Assembly (NCBI RefSeq): GCF_014489515.1
Contig: NZ_CP060782.1
Coordinates: forward strand, 1,612,001-1,676,000
DNA length: 64,000 bases
DNA from: Sphingomonas sediminicola
GTDB lineage: Bacteria > Pseudomonadota > Alphaproteobacteria > Sphingomonadales > Sphingomonadaceae
Direction of reading: 5' to 3'
Shown in pieces: positions 9,022 through 18,221 of the stretch (within the stretch, counting starts at the first letter, position 1; the number at the start of each line of letters is the position of its first letter). The notes under the pieces were generated by a model. The model saw only the letters and a list, made by a program, of their open reading frames with translations. It was not told the DNA's origin and searched no databases. The position numbers were made by a program, and so were the translations under genes.

Positions 9022-10070
9022 TCCTTGCCCTTGCCCGGGATGCTGGTGGGCGTGTGCAGCGTTTCGATGACGTAGAGCCGCTTCACGAGGACGTAGCAAA
9101 CGACGGTGAGAGGGGCCGCAAGGATTACTCCCAACGTCCCGAACAGAGCGCCGAAAGCGATGAGCGAGAAGAGTAGAACGACACCGGGAAGGTCGACCGC
9201 ATATTGCTGGACCAGTGGGGTCAGCACGTAGCCCTCGAACTGCTGAACCGCGAAATAGAGGAGTAGCACCCAGAGCGCGATCTCAGGGCTCACCGCAAGC
9301 GCGAGCAGGATTGCCGGCACGGCCGAAAGGATCGGCCCAGCGAACGGAATGAACTCCAGAATCCCCGCCAGCAGGCCAAGCGTCAGCGCCGACGGCATAG
9401 CAAGTGCCCAAAGCCCAAGGCCCGTGAGCAATCCGACGACGATCATCGCAATGAGCTGGCCGCGAAGCCAAAGGCGCATGGCCTGCTCGGATTCCATGAT
9501 CGATTCCAGCGCGAGCGCGCGCTTCGTCGGCGGGATAAGCTTGACGGCGCCCGTGAGATAGAAACGCGGCTGGGTAGCCAGGAAGATGCCCGCCACGATG
9601 ACCACGAGGACGTCGGCGATGCCGCTGCCGATCGACAGGATGGTCTTGCCGAAAGCGGAGAAGCTGCTTCCTCCTGGAGCACGGATGCTCTGCGCGAGGG
9701 TCTTGATCTGCTCGCCCAAGCCAAGGTCGCCCATTCGCGCTTCGAATGCCCGCCACGCCGCGGGGATCGCCTCGCGCAGAGTCTGAACCTGCGCCGCCAC
9801 GTGCGAACCGAAGAGCGCGACCAGCCCGATCGCGACCCCGAGAATGATCGTGATCGACAGTGCGACGGCTATGCCGGGCTTGCAGCCGATCAGCTTTTCC
9901 AGCCGGTCGCCGAGGGCACGAAACACCGTCGCCACGACGACCGCGCCGAAGAACATGAGGAGGAGCGTCCTGAGTTGCCACGCAATCAGGAAGAGCGCGG
10001 TCAGACCGAGGACGATCAAGACCCGATGGACGAACTGGCGGTCGCTCTTTTCGTCCACCTTGCGCGCCAT
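9018..10070 (-). CDS. AI-2E family transporter (permease)
   Basis: The 350-residue membrane protein shows the AI-2E/YdiK-type pattern: paired N-terminal helices (VLIVLGLTALFLIAWQL, LLLMFFGAVVVATVFRAL), a helical soluble loop, then a C-terminal set of helices with ILEFIPFAGPILSAVPAILL and FAVQQFEGYVLTPLV. Its ATG shares a base with the TGA of the E2 gene (TGATG), so it is the last gene of the paa polycistron. Family members export small molecules or ions; in this context transport of an aromatic acid is possible but unproven. Confidence 0.88.
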   Translation of the reverse strand: MARKVDEKSDRQFVHRVLIVLGLTALFLIAWQLRTLLLMFFGAVVVATVFRALGDRLEKLIGCKPGIAVALSITIILGVAIGLVALFGSHVAAQVQTLREAIPAAWRAFEARMGDLGLGEQIKTLAQSIRAPGGSSFSAFGKTILSIGSGIADVLVVIVAGIFLATQPRFYLTGAVKLIPPTKRALALESIMESEQAMRLWLRGQLIAMIVVGLLTGLGLWALAMPSALTLGLLAGILEFIPFAGPILSAVPAILLALAVSPEIALWVLLLYFAVQQFEGYVLTPLVQQYAVDLPGVVLLFSLIAFGALFGTLGVILAAPLTVVCYVLVKRLYVIETLHTPTSIPGKGKD

Positions 10071-11257
10071 CAGGCTGCCGGCCAGCTTTCGAGGATCTGC
10101 ACGAAGCGGCTGAGCCAGGCGTTCGTCTGGTGACCGTCGACTACGCGATGGTCGATGGTCAGCGTGACGTAAGCCATCGGACGAACGAGGATGGCGTCCT
10201 GCCCGCCCACTTCCCGAACGATCACGCGTTTCTCGAGCTTGCCGACGCCGAGGATTGCTGCCTGCCCCTGATGCAGGATGATCGGCGCCGCGAGTAGCGA
10301 GCCGGACACGCCGTGGTTGGAGATGGTGAAGCTGCCGCCGGACACGTCCGAGCGGTCGAGCTTCCCTTCCCGGGCTCGTCGGGTGAGGTCTTCGAGCTCT
10401 GCGCCTACCTGCTCCAGCGAAAGTGAACCCGCGTCTTTCACGACGGGGACGACGAGCCCCTTCTCGCCGAGCGCAGTGCCGACGCCGATGTCGATCGTTG
10501 GCGAGATGGCGATGCGGTCCTTTTCCCAGCGCCCGTTGATCGCAGGCGCGACCGCCATGGCCTCGGCCGCCGCCCTCACGATGTAGGCGGTGTAACTGAG
10601 CTTCGTGCCTCTCGCGGCCATCGCGGTCTTGTGCGCGGCGATCGCCGAGAAGTCCGCTTCGAAGACCGCAGTGACATGCGGCGCTTCGCTGACCGCGCGG
10701 ACCATGTTCTCCGCGATCGTCATCCGCATGCGATCGTGCGGAATGTCCTGGGCCAAGAAATTGCGCGGCTGGGCGGTGGCCCGCTCGCCGACACTAACGA
10801 CGGTTGCCGACGCAACGAGGCGATCGACGTCCTCGCGGGTGATGCGTCCGTTGCGTCCCGTACCGCTGACCCGCGACGGGTCGATCCCGTGCTGCAGGCA
10901 AGCGCGCCGGACCGACGGCGATAGCCTCGTCTCGATCTCGCTGACGGGCTGTTGCAGCGGAGCTGCTTGCGAACGGACCGAAGGTTGATCCGCCTTCGCC
11001 GGGGTGGCCTGTTCGGAAGGAGCATCCTTCGTGCTGATTCGACCAAGCAGCGCTCCCGGAACCGCTTCGGCATCCGTGTTCAGGACGATCTCAGTCAGGA
11101 CCCCGGCTGCCGGCGACGGCACTTCCTGAGTGACCTTGTCGGTCTCTAGCTCGACCAAAGGATCGTTCTCGGCGACCGCATCGCCAATCTGCTTGAGCCA
11201 GGCGCGGACGACCGCCTTTGTGCCTTCCTGCTCGTCGGGAACGCGGATCTCGATCAA
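10070..11257 (-). CDS. 2-oxoacid dehydrogenase E2 (dihydrolipoyl acyltransferase)
   Basis: The 395-residue enzyme has one N-terminal lipoyl domain (lipoyl lysine in VELETDKVTQEV, near residue 42), a peripheral subunit-binding domain (SPSVRRACLQHGIDPSRVSG, about 110-145), and a catalytic domain ending with DHRVVDGHQTNAWL, the HxxxDG active site. It transfers an acyl group from lipoamide to CoA. It starts with TTG two bases after the E1 stop, so it is coupled to E1. No E3 gene is present here. The neighbours (paa genes, aminotransferase) suggest phenylacetyl or branched-chain acyl as the acyl group. Phenylacetyl is my inference. Confidence 0.9.
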   Translation of the reverse strand: MIEIRVPDEQEGTKAVVRAWLKQIGDAVAENDPLVELETDKVTQEVPSPAAGVLTEIVLNTDAEAVPGALLGRISTKDAPSEQATPAKADQPSVRSQAAPLQQPVSEIETRLSPSVRRACLQHGIDPSRVSGTGRNGRITREDVDRLVASATVVSVGERATAQPRNFLAQDIPHDRMRMTIAENMVRAVSEAPHVTAVFEADFSAIAAHKTAMAARGTKLSYTAYIVRAAAEAMAVAPAINGRWEKDRIAISPTIDIGVGTALGEKGLVVPVVKDAGSLSLEQVGAELEDLTRRAREGKLDRSDVSGGSFTISNHGVSGSLLAAPIILHQGQAAILGVGKLEKRVIVREVGGQDAILVRPMAYVTLTIDHRVVDGHQTNAWLSRFVQILESWPAA

Positions 11258-11258
11258 T

Positions 11259-13315
11259 TCAGAACCCTACCAGCCGGTCAATCTCGGAACGAATGCGCTC
11301 GACCGTCGGAAGCGCCCATTCCATCAGCTTGGGATGGTGGGGGCTCGGGATGTCCGGCATGGTTACCCGAGCAACCGGCGCGTCGAGGTCGAGGAAGGCT
11401 TCGTCGGCGACGACCGCGGCAATCTCCGCGCCGAAGCCGCCGGTCCGAAGATCCTCATGCACGATCAGGCAGCGCCTCGTGCGGCGAATGCTCTCAAGCA
11501 CCATCTCGCGGTCCCAAGGCATGAGCGTGCGCAAATCGATGACGTCGGCGGAGTTGCCATCAGCGGCAGCTTCGCAGCGCGGTACCATCGCACCCCAGGT
11601 GACGATCGTAATCCGATCTCCCTCGCGGGTCTTCTTCGCCCGCCCGAACGGCAGGACGTAATCGTCGCCCGGCCACGGCCGCCGCGCCCAGCTGTCGTCG
11701 AGCATCGCGCGATGTTCGAAGAAGAGCACCGGATCATTGCCGCGAAGCGAGCCGCGCAACAGTCCGACCGCGTCCTCGGCATTCGAAGGAACAGCGACCT
11801 TCCAGCCCGGATTGTGGACGAACTGAACTTCGTTCGTCTGGCTGTGCCACGGGTCGCCGCACTTGAAGAAGCCACCCGGCACTCGAAGCACCATCGGCGC
11901 CGCGTAACGGTTGTGGGTCCGCCAGCGCATCGTCCCGCAGTCGTTGATCTGCTCAGTCGCGGGCTCGGCATATTTTCGAAACTGGATTTCTGGCACGGGC
12001 ATCAGGCCGGCCAGCGCCATTCCGACGGCCCGGCCAACGATGCCTTCCTCGTTAAGCGACGTGTCGAAGACCCGATCGCGGCCGAACTTCTCCTGAAGTC
12101 CAAGTGTCACGGCGTGGACGCCGCCCTTCGGTCCAACGTCTTCGCCAAACACGCAAACGCGCGGATTGGTGCTGAGCTCCTGGTCCAGCACCCGGCGGAT
12201 CGCCGTGACCATGTTGATGCGCTGACCTTCAGGCTTCGGCTCGTCCGTCGACGGCGGGGCCTTGTAGCCGGCGTTCCAAAGCCCGCCGACCTGCTGCATC
12301 TCGCCATCGAAAAAGACATGGTCGGTGACGACTTCCGGCTTGGAGATCCCGCGGCTCTCCGCATCTGCACGAGCAGCGCCGACTTCCCAGGCGACCTCGC
12401 TTTCGATCCGCTCCCAGTCGTCGTCGCCGATCTGGAATGAAGAACAATGCGCCTTGAGCCTGGGCAGCGGATCGCGTGCCCACTCGGCCTCGATTTCCGC
12501 TTCGGACTTGTAGCTTTGTGTGTCCTGGAAGCTGTGCCCTCGAGACGCGGTACCGTCAGCCGTAACATTACCGGTGCCCGCTTGGTCCGAACGTGCCTGA
12601 CCGCTTCCCTCACCAGCCGCTCCGCCTCGATCGGGTCGGTGCCGTCGCCGTTGAAAATTGTCAGACCCGAGAAGCTCGCGAGGTTCGCCGCAATATCCTT
12701 GCCAGGTGTTTGATATTCCGACGGAACGGAGATTCCATAGCCGTTGTCCTCGACGTAAATTAGCAGCGGCAATTGTTGCGTCGTCGCAATGGTTAACGCA
12801 GACCAAAATCCACCGGTAGCGCAGCTCGCGTCTCCGCCGAGCACCAAAGCAATGGCATCGTCGGGCCCTTCGTTCAGGACCTTGGTCTTGTAGTCGATGG
12901 CCTGCGCCCAACCGGTCGCGGGCGTGTACTGGGCCCCTACCCCGCCGCTCATCGGCAGGGCATGAGCGCCACCGAGGTTCGGGTAATTGAAGACCACGCC
13001 GATATCGCGGCCATCGGAATAACCGCCGGCCAGGCCCATCCCGGAGCCGAGCGCATCGGCAAGCGGAACTCCCAGCGCCAACAGCAAAGGCCGCGAGCGG
13101 TAGTAACCGCACGCCGCATCGCCATCCTTAAGCTGGAGACCGAGCAGCACCTGCGCCATGTCGTGGCCGCGTGCCGAAAACTGGTAGAGGACCTTCTTGG
13201 CGGGGACGAGCTCCTGCTCTTCCAGACGGTCCATTTCCCGGCTGGTCAAAACCAGCCTCGCGACCTCGCGCCAATTCACGTCAGCGGAAACCTTGCCCGG
13301 GTCGCGGTCAGCCAT
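11259..13315 (-). CDS. 2-oxoacid dehydrogenase E1, fused alpha-beta (frameshifted)
   Basis: One polypeptide of about 685 residues carries both halves of a thiamine-diphosphate E1. The alpha half has FSARGHDMAQVLLG, GDASCATGGFWSAL and EDNGYGISVP (ThDP motif), and the loop HSFQDTQSYKSEAEI. The beta half starts around VTAIRRVLDQEL and has GEDVGPKGGV, FDTSLNEEGIVGRAVG and RVPGGFFKCGD. A -1 frameshift at about 12535-12538 splits it within PRLEG/HSFQDTQ; adding one C restores it. The fused form is typical of branched-chain-type E1 in some bacteria. It lies 6 bases after the aminotransferase gene and directly before E2, so substrate and pathway are probably shared. Confidence 0.85.
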
Positions 13316-13321
13316 GGCGAG

Positions 13322-14521
13322 TTACGCGTCCAGCGCCTCGACCACGGCGGCGGTAAATCGATCGATCTGATCGTCACCGAGGCCGACGACGTTGAAGCGG
13401 CCGCTATCGGCCATGTAGATCGCATGCTTCTCCCTCAGCGCGAGCACCTTCTCCCTGCTTAGTGGGAGCATGGAGAACATTCCGAACTGATTGCCGATGT
13501 ACGCGAGACGCGGATCGACGGACGCAATGCGCTTCCGGACCGCATTGATCCGGTCGCGCATCGCGGCGAGCTCGCCCGGCCAACGGTCGCGGAGCTCCGG
13601 CGTGTCGAGCACTAGCCGGACAGCGGCCGCGCCGTGGTCGGGCGGCATCGACCACATCTCGCGAGCCCGCTGGAAGACGTGTCCCATCGCCCGCGCAGTC
13701 GTTTCTTCCGAGCCCGTTTTCAGGAACAGGGAACCGACGCGGTCGCGATAGACGCTAAAATTCTTGTCGCAGCTCTGCGCGACGATCACCTCGCTGCACG
13801 AGCGAAGCATCAGCCGGACGCCTGCGGCATCCTCTTCGAGCCCGCGCCCGAAGCCCTGGTAGGCGATGTCCACCAACGGAAGCAGCTTCCGCTCGGCGCA
13901 GACGCTCGCGACTGCGGCCCACTCGTCCGGGCTCAAGTCCGCTCCAGTCGGATTGTGGCAGCAGCCGTGGAGCAGGACGACGTCCCCGGCCCGGGCGTTC
14001 TCGAGCGCCCCCATCATGCTGTCGAACAGAACGGCGGAATTCTCGCGGTCGTAATAGGGATATTCGACGATCTGGAGACCGACGGCGCGAATGATCGGTG
14101 GATGGTTCGGCCAGGTCGGAGTGCCGACGTGAACGCGCGCCTGCGGATTGACCGTCGCGATCAGCTCGAAGCCGAGCCGGAGCGCGCCGCAGCCGCCCGG
14201 GGTCTGCACGCCTGCAATCTTGTTATCGTCGGCATGGTCGCCGAGGAGAATCGGACGGATCAGCTCGGCAAAACGCTTGTCGCCTGCGCTCCCGAGATAG
14301 GACTTGGTCTCCTGGGTCTCGAGCAGGATGCGCTCGGCATCCTTGATCACCGGGAGGATGGGTGTGCGACCGACACCGTCGCGAAAGACGCCGACGCCGA
14401 CGTCGATCTTCTCCTGCCGGGGATCGGCATTGCAGAGCGCAATCAGTTGGAGAAGCGAATCGCTCTCGACCGGTGGAAGATCAGCCAGTCCCCTGGCGCG
14501 CGCGTCGGTTTCGCTCAGCAT
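13322..14521 (-). CDS. Aromatic/aspartate-type aminotransferase (class I)
   Basis: This is a 399-residue PLP-dependent aminotransferase of the AspC/TyrB group: GVGVFRDGVGRTPIL near the start, YLGSAGDKRFAELI, TPGGCGALRLGFEL, HGCCHNPTGADLS, VDIAYQGFGRGLEED, and the PLP lysine in SCDKNFSVYRDRVG. The N-terminal VGVFRDG and Arg near the C-terminus (DSGRFNVVGL) bind the dicarboxylate co-substrate. It sits 18 bases after paaE and 6 bases before the E1 gene. With the paa genes around it, the likely reaction is phenylalanine to phenylpyruvate. Confidence 0.9.
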   Translation of the reverse strand: MLSETDARARGLADLPPVESDSLLQLIALCNADPRQEKIDVGVGVFRDGVGRTPILPVIKDAERILLETQETKSYLGSAGDKRFAELIRPILLGDHADDNKIAGVQTPGGCGALRLGFELIATVNPQARVHVGTPTWPNHPPIIRAVGLQIVEYPYYDRENSAVLFDSMMGALENARAGDVVLLHGCCHNPTGADLSPDEWAAVASVCAERKLLPLVDIAYQGFGRGLEEDAAGVRLMLRSCSEVIVAQSCDKNFSVYRDRVGSLFLKTGSEETTARAMGHVFQRAREMWSMPPDHGAAAVRLVLDTPELRDRWPGELAAMRDRINAVRKRIASVDPRLAYIGNQFGMFSMLPLSREKVLALREKHAIYMADSGRFNVVGLGDDQIDRFTAAVVEALDA

Positions 14522-14539
14522 GAAGCGCGTCTAGCGCGC

Positions 14540-15613
14540 CTAAGCGTCGTAATCCACTGCGACCCCATCGCCGACCGGAACCGACTGGCAGGTCAGCACG
14601 TAACCGGCCGCGACTTCCTCGTCGGTAAGGCCATAGCGGGCCGCCATCTCGACCTTGCCGCTGGTGACTTTCGCCCGGCAGGTCGCGCAGACGCCCGCCT
14701 TGCAAGCGAAGGGCGCAGGCAGACCGGAAGCGCGCGCGCTGTCGAGGATGTTCGCTTCGGTGAAGGCGACGCGGCGGGTGCGTCCGTCGAGCGTCACAGA
14801 CATGGTCGCGCCGGCAGCCTTGGTCTGCAGCTGCGCCATCTCCGCCGCGAGCGCAGCCGAAGGCCGGTCGGCGGTGAAGCGTTCAATGTGGATGCGCTCG
14901 TTGTCGACGTTGCGCTCGAGCAAAGTGCCTTCCGCCGCATCCATCATCGGACCAGGACCGCAGATGAACCAGGCATCGACGCTTGCCGGATCGCCGATCA
15001 GAGCAGTGATCGCTTCGTCGCAGCGCGTCCGGTCAAGCATTCCGTTGAAAAGGTCGATGTCACCCTCTTCCTCTGCGAGGAAATGGTGGAGCGACAACCG
15101 ACCCAGGTAGCGATCCTTCAGATCGGCCAGCTTTTCGAGGAAGATGATCGAGCTGCTGTCGCGATTGCCGTAGAGCAAGGTGAACTGGCTGTCCGGTTCT
15201 TCCTTCAGCGTGGTTCGCAAAAGCGACAGGACCGGCGTGATGCCCGAGCCGCCAGCAATCCCAACAATGTGGCGTTTGGCGGCAGGCGCGAATTCGGTCG
15301 TGAAGCTGCCATGCGGAGGCATGACTTCGACCGTGTCGCCGGCCTTAAGGCTATCGCCGACCCAGTTCGAAAAAACGCCGCCGGCGATGCGCTTAACCGT
15401 GACCATCCAGTCCTGCTCTGCCGGCGCAGTGCACAGTGAGTAGTTCCGGCGAACTTCTTCACCGCCGATGGTCGCTTTCAACGTCAGATGCTGTCCGGCT
15501 TTGAAGGCGAAAGCGTCGCCAAGCTCCGTTGGGATTTCGAAGCGGATCGAATTGGCTTCGGCGGTCTCGGGAATAATCTCCGCGACCTTCAGCGGGTAGA
15601 AGTGCGCGCTCAT
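14540..15613 (-). CDS. paaE: PaaE, phenylacetyl-CoA epoxidase reductase subunit
   Basis: The 357-residue protein has an FAD domain (RNYSLCTAPAEQDWMVTVKR), an NAD(P) domain (IVGIAGGSGITPVLSLLRT; TLLYGNRDSSSIIFL; FICGPGPMMDAAE) and a C-terminal plant-type 2Fe-2S domain (CKAGVCATCRAKV, then CQS). It passes electrons from NADPH to the PaaAC oxygenase. Its ATG overlaps the paaC stop by one base (TAATG). The paaD gene normally found between paaC and paaE is missing. Confidence 0.95.
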   Translation of the reverse strand: MSAHFYPLKVAEIIPETAEANSIRFEIPTELGDAFAFKAGQHLTLKATIGGEEVRRNYSLCTAPAEQDWMVTVKRIAGGVFSNWVGDSLKAGDTVEVMPPHGSFTTEFAPAAKRHIVGIAGGSGITPVLSLLRTTLKEEPDSQFTLLYGNRDSSSIIFLEKLADLKDRYLGRLSLHHFLAEEEGDIDLFNGMLDRTRCDEAITALIGDPASVDAWFICGPGPMMDAAEGTLLERNVDNERIHIERFTADRPSAALAAEMAQLQTKAAGATMSVTLDGRTRRVAFTEANILDSARASGLPAPFACKAGVCATCRAKVTSGKVEMAARYGLTDEEVAAGYVLTCQSVPVGDGVAVDYDA

Positions 15614-16380
15614 TACCAGGTCGCGTCGGGGTATGTGCGCGGCAGGAACTGCATGACCGCGAGGACGTGACCGAGATGCTCGCTGTGATGCCCGCGCCGG
15701 CCACCTAGGATCGGGCGCTGGTCGGCGGGACCCTCAAGCTTCGCTTCCGCGAGAACGGCCGCGATCGCCGAACGATATTCGTCTTCGAACTCGCGCGGGT
15801 CGGGAGCAATGCGGCGATCGATCAGCGCTTGCAGCGTCTCGTCGACCTCGAACAGCTCCGGCACAAAGCGCCAGTTCCAGTCGAGCCCCTCGGTCATCCG
15901 CTGGGCGCTCTCTTCGGTGCCGTCACCGAGGCGGATCACCCACTCGGATGACAGCTCGCGATGGTAGGCAACTTCCTTCACCGCCTTCGATGCGAACTCA
16001 ACGAGGAAGCGATCGCTTGACCGTGCCAGCCGCTGGAAGAGCATATGCTGCCAGGTCGAGAACAGCAGGTGACGCGCCATCGTCCGGGCGAAGTCGCCGT
16101 TCGGCTGCTCGACCAGCAAGCAATTGCGGAAATCGAGAACGTCCCGGTGGAACGCCAGTTTGTCGCCGTCGCCAGCGCCCGCCTCTTCCAGCAAATGCGT
16201 CGCCTGCCCGATCAGGTCGAGCGACAGGTTCGCGAGGCTGAGATCGACCTCCAGTACCGGCGCGTGTCCGCACCATTCGCCCAGGCGCTGGCCGAGGATC
16301 AGCGAGTCATCGCCAAGACGAAGCAGATAATCGTGACGAGCGTCGACCGGTGGGGCGTCGACTGGCGAAGCGGTCGCCAT
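15613..16380 (-). CDS. paaC: PaaC, phenylacetyl-CoA epoxidase structural subunit
   Basis: The 255-residue helical protein contains YLLRLGDDSLILGQRLGEWC, DLIGQATHLLEEAG, RELSSEWVIRLGDGTEES and GRRGHHSEHLGHVLAVMQ, the usual PaaC landmarks. PaaC pairs with PaaA to form the catalytic subcomplex of the ring 1,2-phenylacetyl-CoA epoxidase but lacks its own diiron catalysis. It starts at the paaB stop (shared base at 16380) and its end overlaps the paaE start, so translation is coupled. Confidence 0.95.
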   Translation of the reverse strand: MATASPVDAPPVDARHDYLLRLGDDSLILGQRLGEWCGHAPVLEVDLSLANLSLDLIGQATHLLEEAGAGDGDKLAFHRDVLDFRNCLLVEQPNGDFARTMARHLLFSTWQHMLFQRLARSSDRFLVEFASKAVKEVAYHRELSSEWVIRLGDGTEESAQRMTEGLDWNWRFVPELFEVDETLQALIDRRIAPDPREFEDEYRSAIAAVLAEAKLEGPADQRPILGGRRGHHSEHLGHVLAVMQFLPRTYPDATW

Positions 16381-16664
16381 CAGATGTGCTTCACCTCGTC
16401 CGGGATGTCGTAGAAGGTCGGGTGCCGGTAGATCTTGTCGGCTGCCGGTTCGAACAATTCGCCCGCCTGCTCGGGGTCCGACGCGACGATCGCCGCCGAA
16501 GGCACCACCCAGATGCTCACGCCTTCCTGGCGCCGCGTATACGTGTCTCGCGCGTGGCGGAGCGCGAGCTCCGCGTCAGGAGCATGAACGCTGCCAAAGT
16601 GGCGATGCGAAAGACCGCCCTTGGTGCGGACGAAAACTTCCCAGAGCGGCCAGTCATGGCTCAT
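16380..16664 (-). CDS. paaB: PaaB, phenylacetyl-CoA epoxidase small subunit
   Basis: The 94-residue protein shows the full PaaB pattern: [53 protein letters not shown] and a C-terminal [16 protein letters not shown]. PaaB bridges PaaAC dimers in the epoxidase. It overlaps paaA by 4 bases and shares a base with paaC. Confidence 0.96.
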   Translation of the reverse strand: MSHDWPLWEVFVRTKGGLSHRHFGSVHAPDAELALRHARDTYTRRQEGVSIWVVPSAAIVASDPEQAGELFEPAADKIYRHPTFYDIPDEVKHI

Positions 16665-17641
16665 GCCGCCTTCCTTGCCCGACGCTTCTCTTCATGCGCC
16701 GCGGCAGCATCCCGGACCCAGGCGCCGTCCTCCCAAGCCTTGCGGCGAGCCTCCATTCGTTCCTTCGCAACCGGGCCCTCACCGCGGACGACCGAGTAGA
16801 ATTCCTCCCAGTCGATCTCGCCGAAGTCGTAGCCGCCCTTGCTCTCGTTCCACTCGAGCGCCTGGTCGGGGACCTTGAGGCCGAGGAAATCCGCCTGAGG
16901 GACAGTGATGTCGACGAACTTCTGGCGAAGCTCGTCATTGGTCTCGCGCTTGATCCGCCAGCGCATCGACTGCGCGGTGTTCGGGCTGTCGGCGTCGGGC
17001 GGGCCAAACATCATCAGCGACGGCCACCACCAGCGGTTGAGAGCGTCCTGCGCCATTCGCTTCTGCTCGGGCGTGCCGTTTGCCATGGTGATCATGATCT
17101 CGTAGCCCTGGCGCTGGTGGAAGCTTTCTTCCTTGCAAACGCGGACCATAGCACGGGCATAGGGTCCGTAGCTCGTCCGCTGCAGCGGCACCTGGTTCAT
17201 GATTGCCGCACCATCGACGAGCCAGCCGATCGCGCCGATGTCCGCCCAGGTCAGCGTCGGATAATTGAAGATCGTCGAGTACTTAGCCTTGCCGCAGTGC
17301 AGAGCCTCGATCATCTCCTCGCGGCTCGTTCCGAGTGTCTCCGCCGCGCAATAAAGGTAGAGGCCGTGGCCGGCCTCATCCTGCACCTTGGCGAGCAGGA
17401 TCGCCTTGCGACGCAGCGACGGCGCACGCGTGATCCAGTTCCCTTCCGGAAGCATGCCGACGATTTCGCTGTGCGCATGCTGCGAGATCTGCCGCGTCAG
17501 GGTGCGGCGATAGGCCTCTGGCATCCAGTCCTTCGGCTCGATGAACTCGTCAGCCGCAACGCGCGCCTCGAACGCTTCGAGGAGCTTGGGGTCCTCGAGG
17601 TTCTGGATCTTCGCCGTCTTCGAAAGCTCGGTCGTGTACAT
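16661..17641 (-). CDS. paaA: PaaA, phenylacetyl-CoA epoxidase catalytic subunit
   Basis: The 326-residue protein holds the carboxylate-bridged diiron site of the ring 1,2-phenylacetyl-CoA epoxidase. Visible landmarks are [40 protein letters not shown] (E-x-x-H ligand pair), [20 protein letters not shown] and [15 protein letters not shown] (second E-x-x-H pair). The length fits the family. It is the first paa gene of the polycistron; 49 bases upstream lies a hypothetical exported gene on the same strand, so the promoter may be further upstream. Confidence 0.96.
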   Translation of the reverse strand: MYTTELSKTAKIQNLEDPKLLEAFEARVAADEFIEPKDWMPEAYRRTLTRQISQHAHSEIVGMLPEGNWITRAPSLRRKAILLAKVQDEAGHGLYLYCAAETLGTSREEMIEALHCGKAKYSTIFNYPTLTWADIGAIGWLVDGAAIMNQVPLQRTSYGPYARAMVRVCKEESFHQRQGYEIMITMANGTPEQKRMAQDALNRWWWPSLMMFGPPDADSPNTAQSMRWRIKRETNDELRQKFVDITVPQADFLGLKVPDQALEWNESKGGYDFGEIDWEEFYSVVRGEGPVAKERMEARRKAWEDGAWVRDAAAAHEEKRRARKAA

Positions 17642-17690
17642 GGGCAGCGATGTAGCGCTTGTCGGTCAGCGCTTCAAACGCCGCGAAACG

Positions 17691-18197
17691 TTACGGAGCG
17701 ACCTTCCACCCGTCATTCGGTCCGACCCACTTCATTGTGTAGTCCAGGATCGGCAGGCGCTGACCCGAAATGCTGGCTTCGACGGTCTGAAGTCCGTCCT
17801 CATCGGGAACGACGGATGTGCAAATCGCCCTACCCGCAATCGGCGCAAACTTCTCCTTGATGTTTGCGCGATATCGAGCCCTTTCCGCAGACGTGGCGGG
17901 CTTGCCATTGATGAAGATCGCGAACTTGTCGATTTCAGCCAAGCGTACAGTTTCGCAAAGCTTATTGCCCTGAACCGTTGCGATCGCGCGCTCGAGTAGG
18001 ATCACCGGGCCGTCCGCATCAATCAGTATCTCATTCTCGAAACGATAGCTGCCAGACGACACCTGCGTGACTCGCGAGATCGAATCACAAGTCTTTGTCG
18101 AGTCAATTGGCGACTGACACTGGAGCAGGCCCTTTTTGGCGGGTGCCATTTGCTCTGCGACTGACGTAGCCAGGAATGCAAATGCGATACTAAGCAT
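17691..18197 (-). CDS. Hypothetical exported protein
   Basis: The 168-residue protein starts with MLSIAFAFLATSVAEQ, a short signal peptide. The mature part has cysteines that could form pairs (LLQCQSPIDSTKTCDS, NKLCETVRL, RAICTSVV), a DADGPVILLERA segment and ends in YTMKWVGPNDGWKVAP. I recognise no family. It lies between paaI and paaA on the same strand and could be transcribed with them, but nothing links it to phenylacetate chemistry. Confidence 0.7.
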   Translation of the reverse strand: MLSIAFAFLATSVAEQMAPAKKGLLQCQSPIDSTKTCDSISRVTQVSSGSYRFENEILIDADGPVILLERAIATVQGNKLCETVRLAEIDKFAIFINGKPATSAERARYRANIKEKFAPIAGRAICTSVVPDEDGLQTVEASISGQRLPILDYTMKWVGPNDGWKVAP

Positions 18198-18221
18198 GCA
18201 CTCAATTAAAGTTGCGTCAGA

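Noticed and set aside
13634-15439. 601-codon plus-strand open frame opposite the aminotransferase and paaE
   Set aside because: It is antisense to two well-supported genes and has the composition of a GC-rich shadow frame.
16694-17860. 388-codon plus-strand frame opposite paaA
   Set aside because: Antisense shadow of paaA, which has full diiron motifs.
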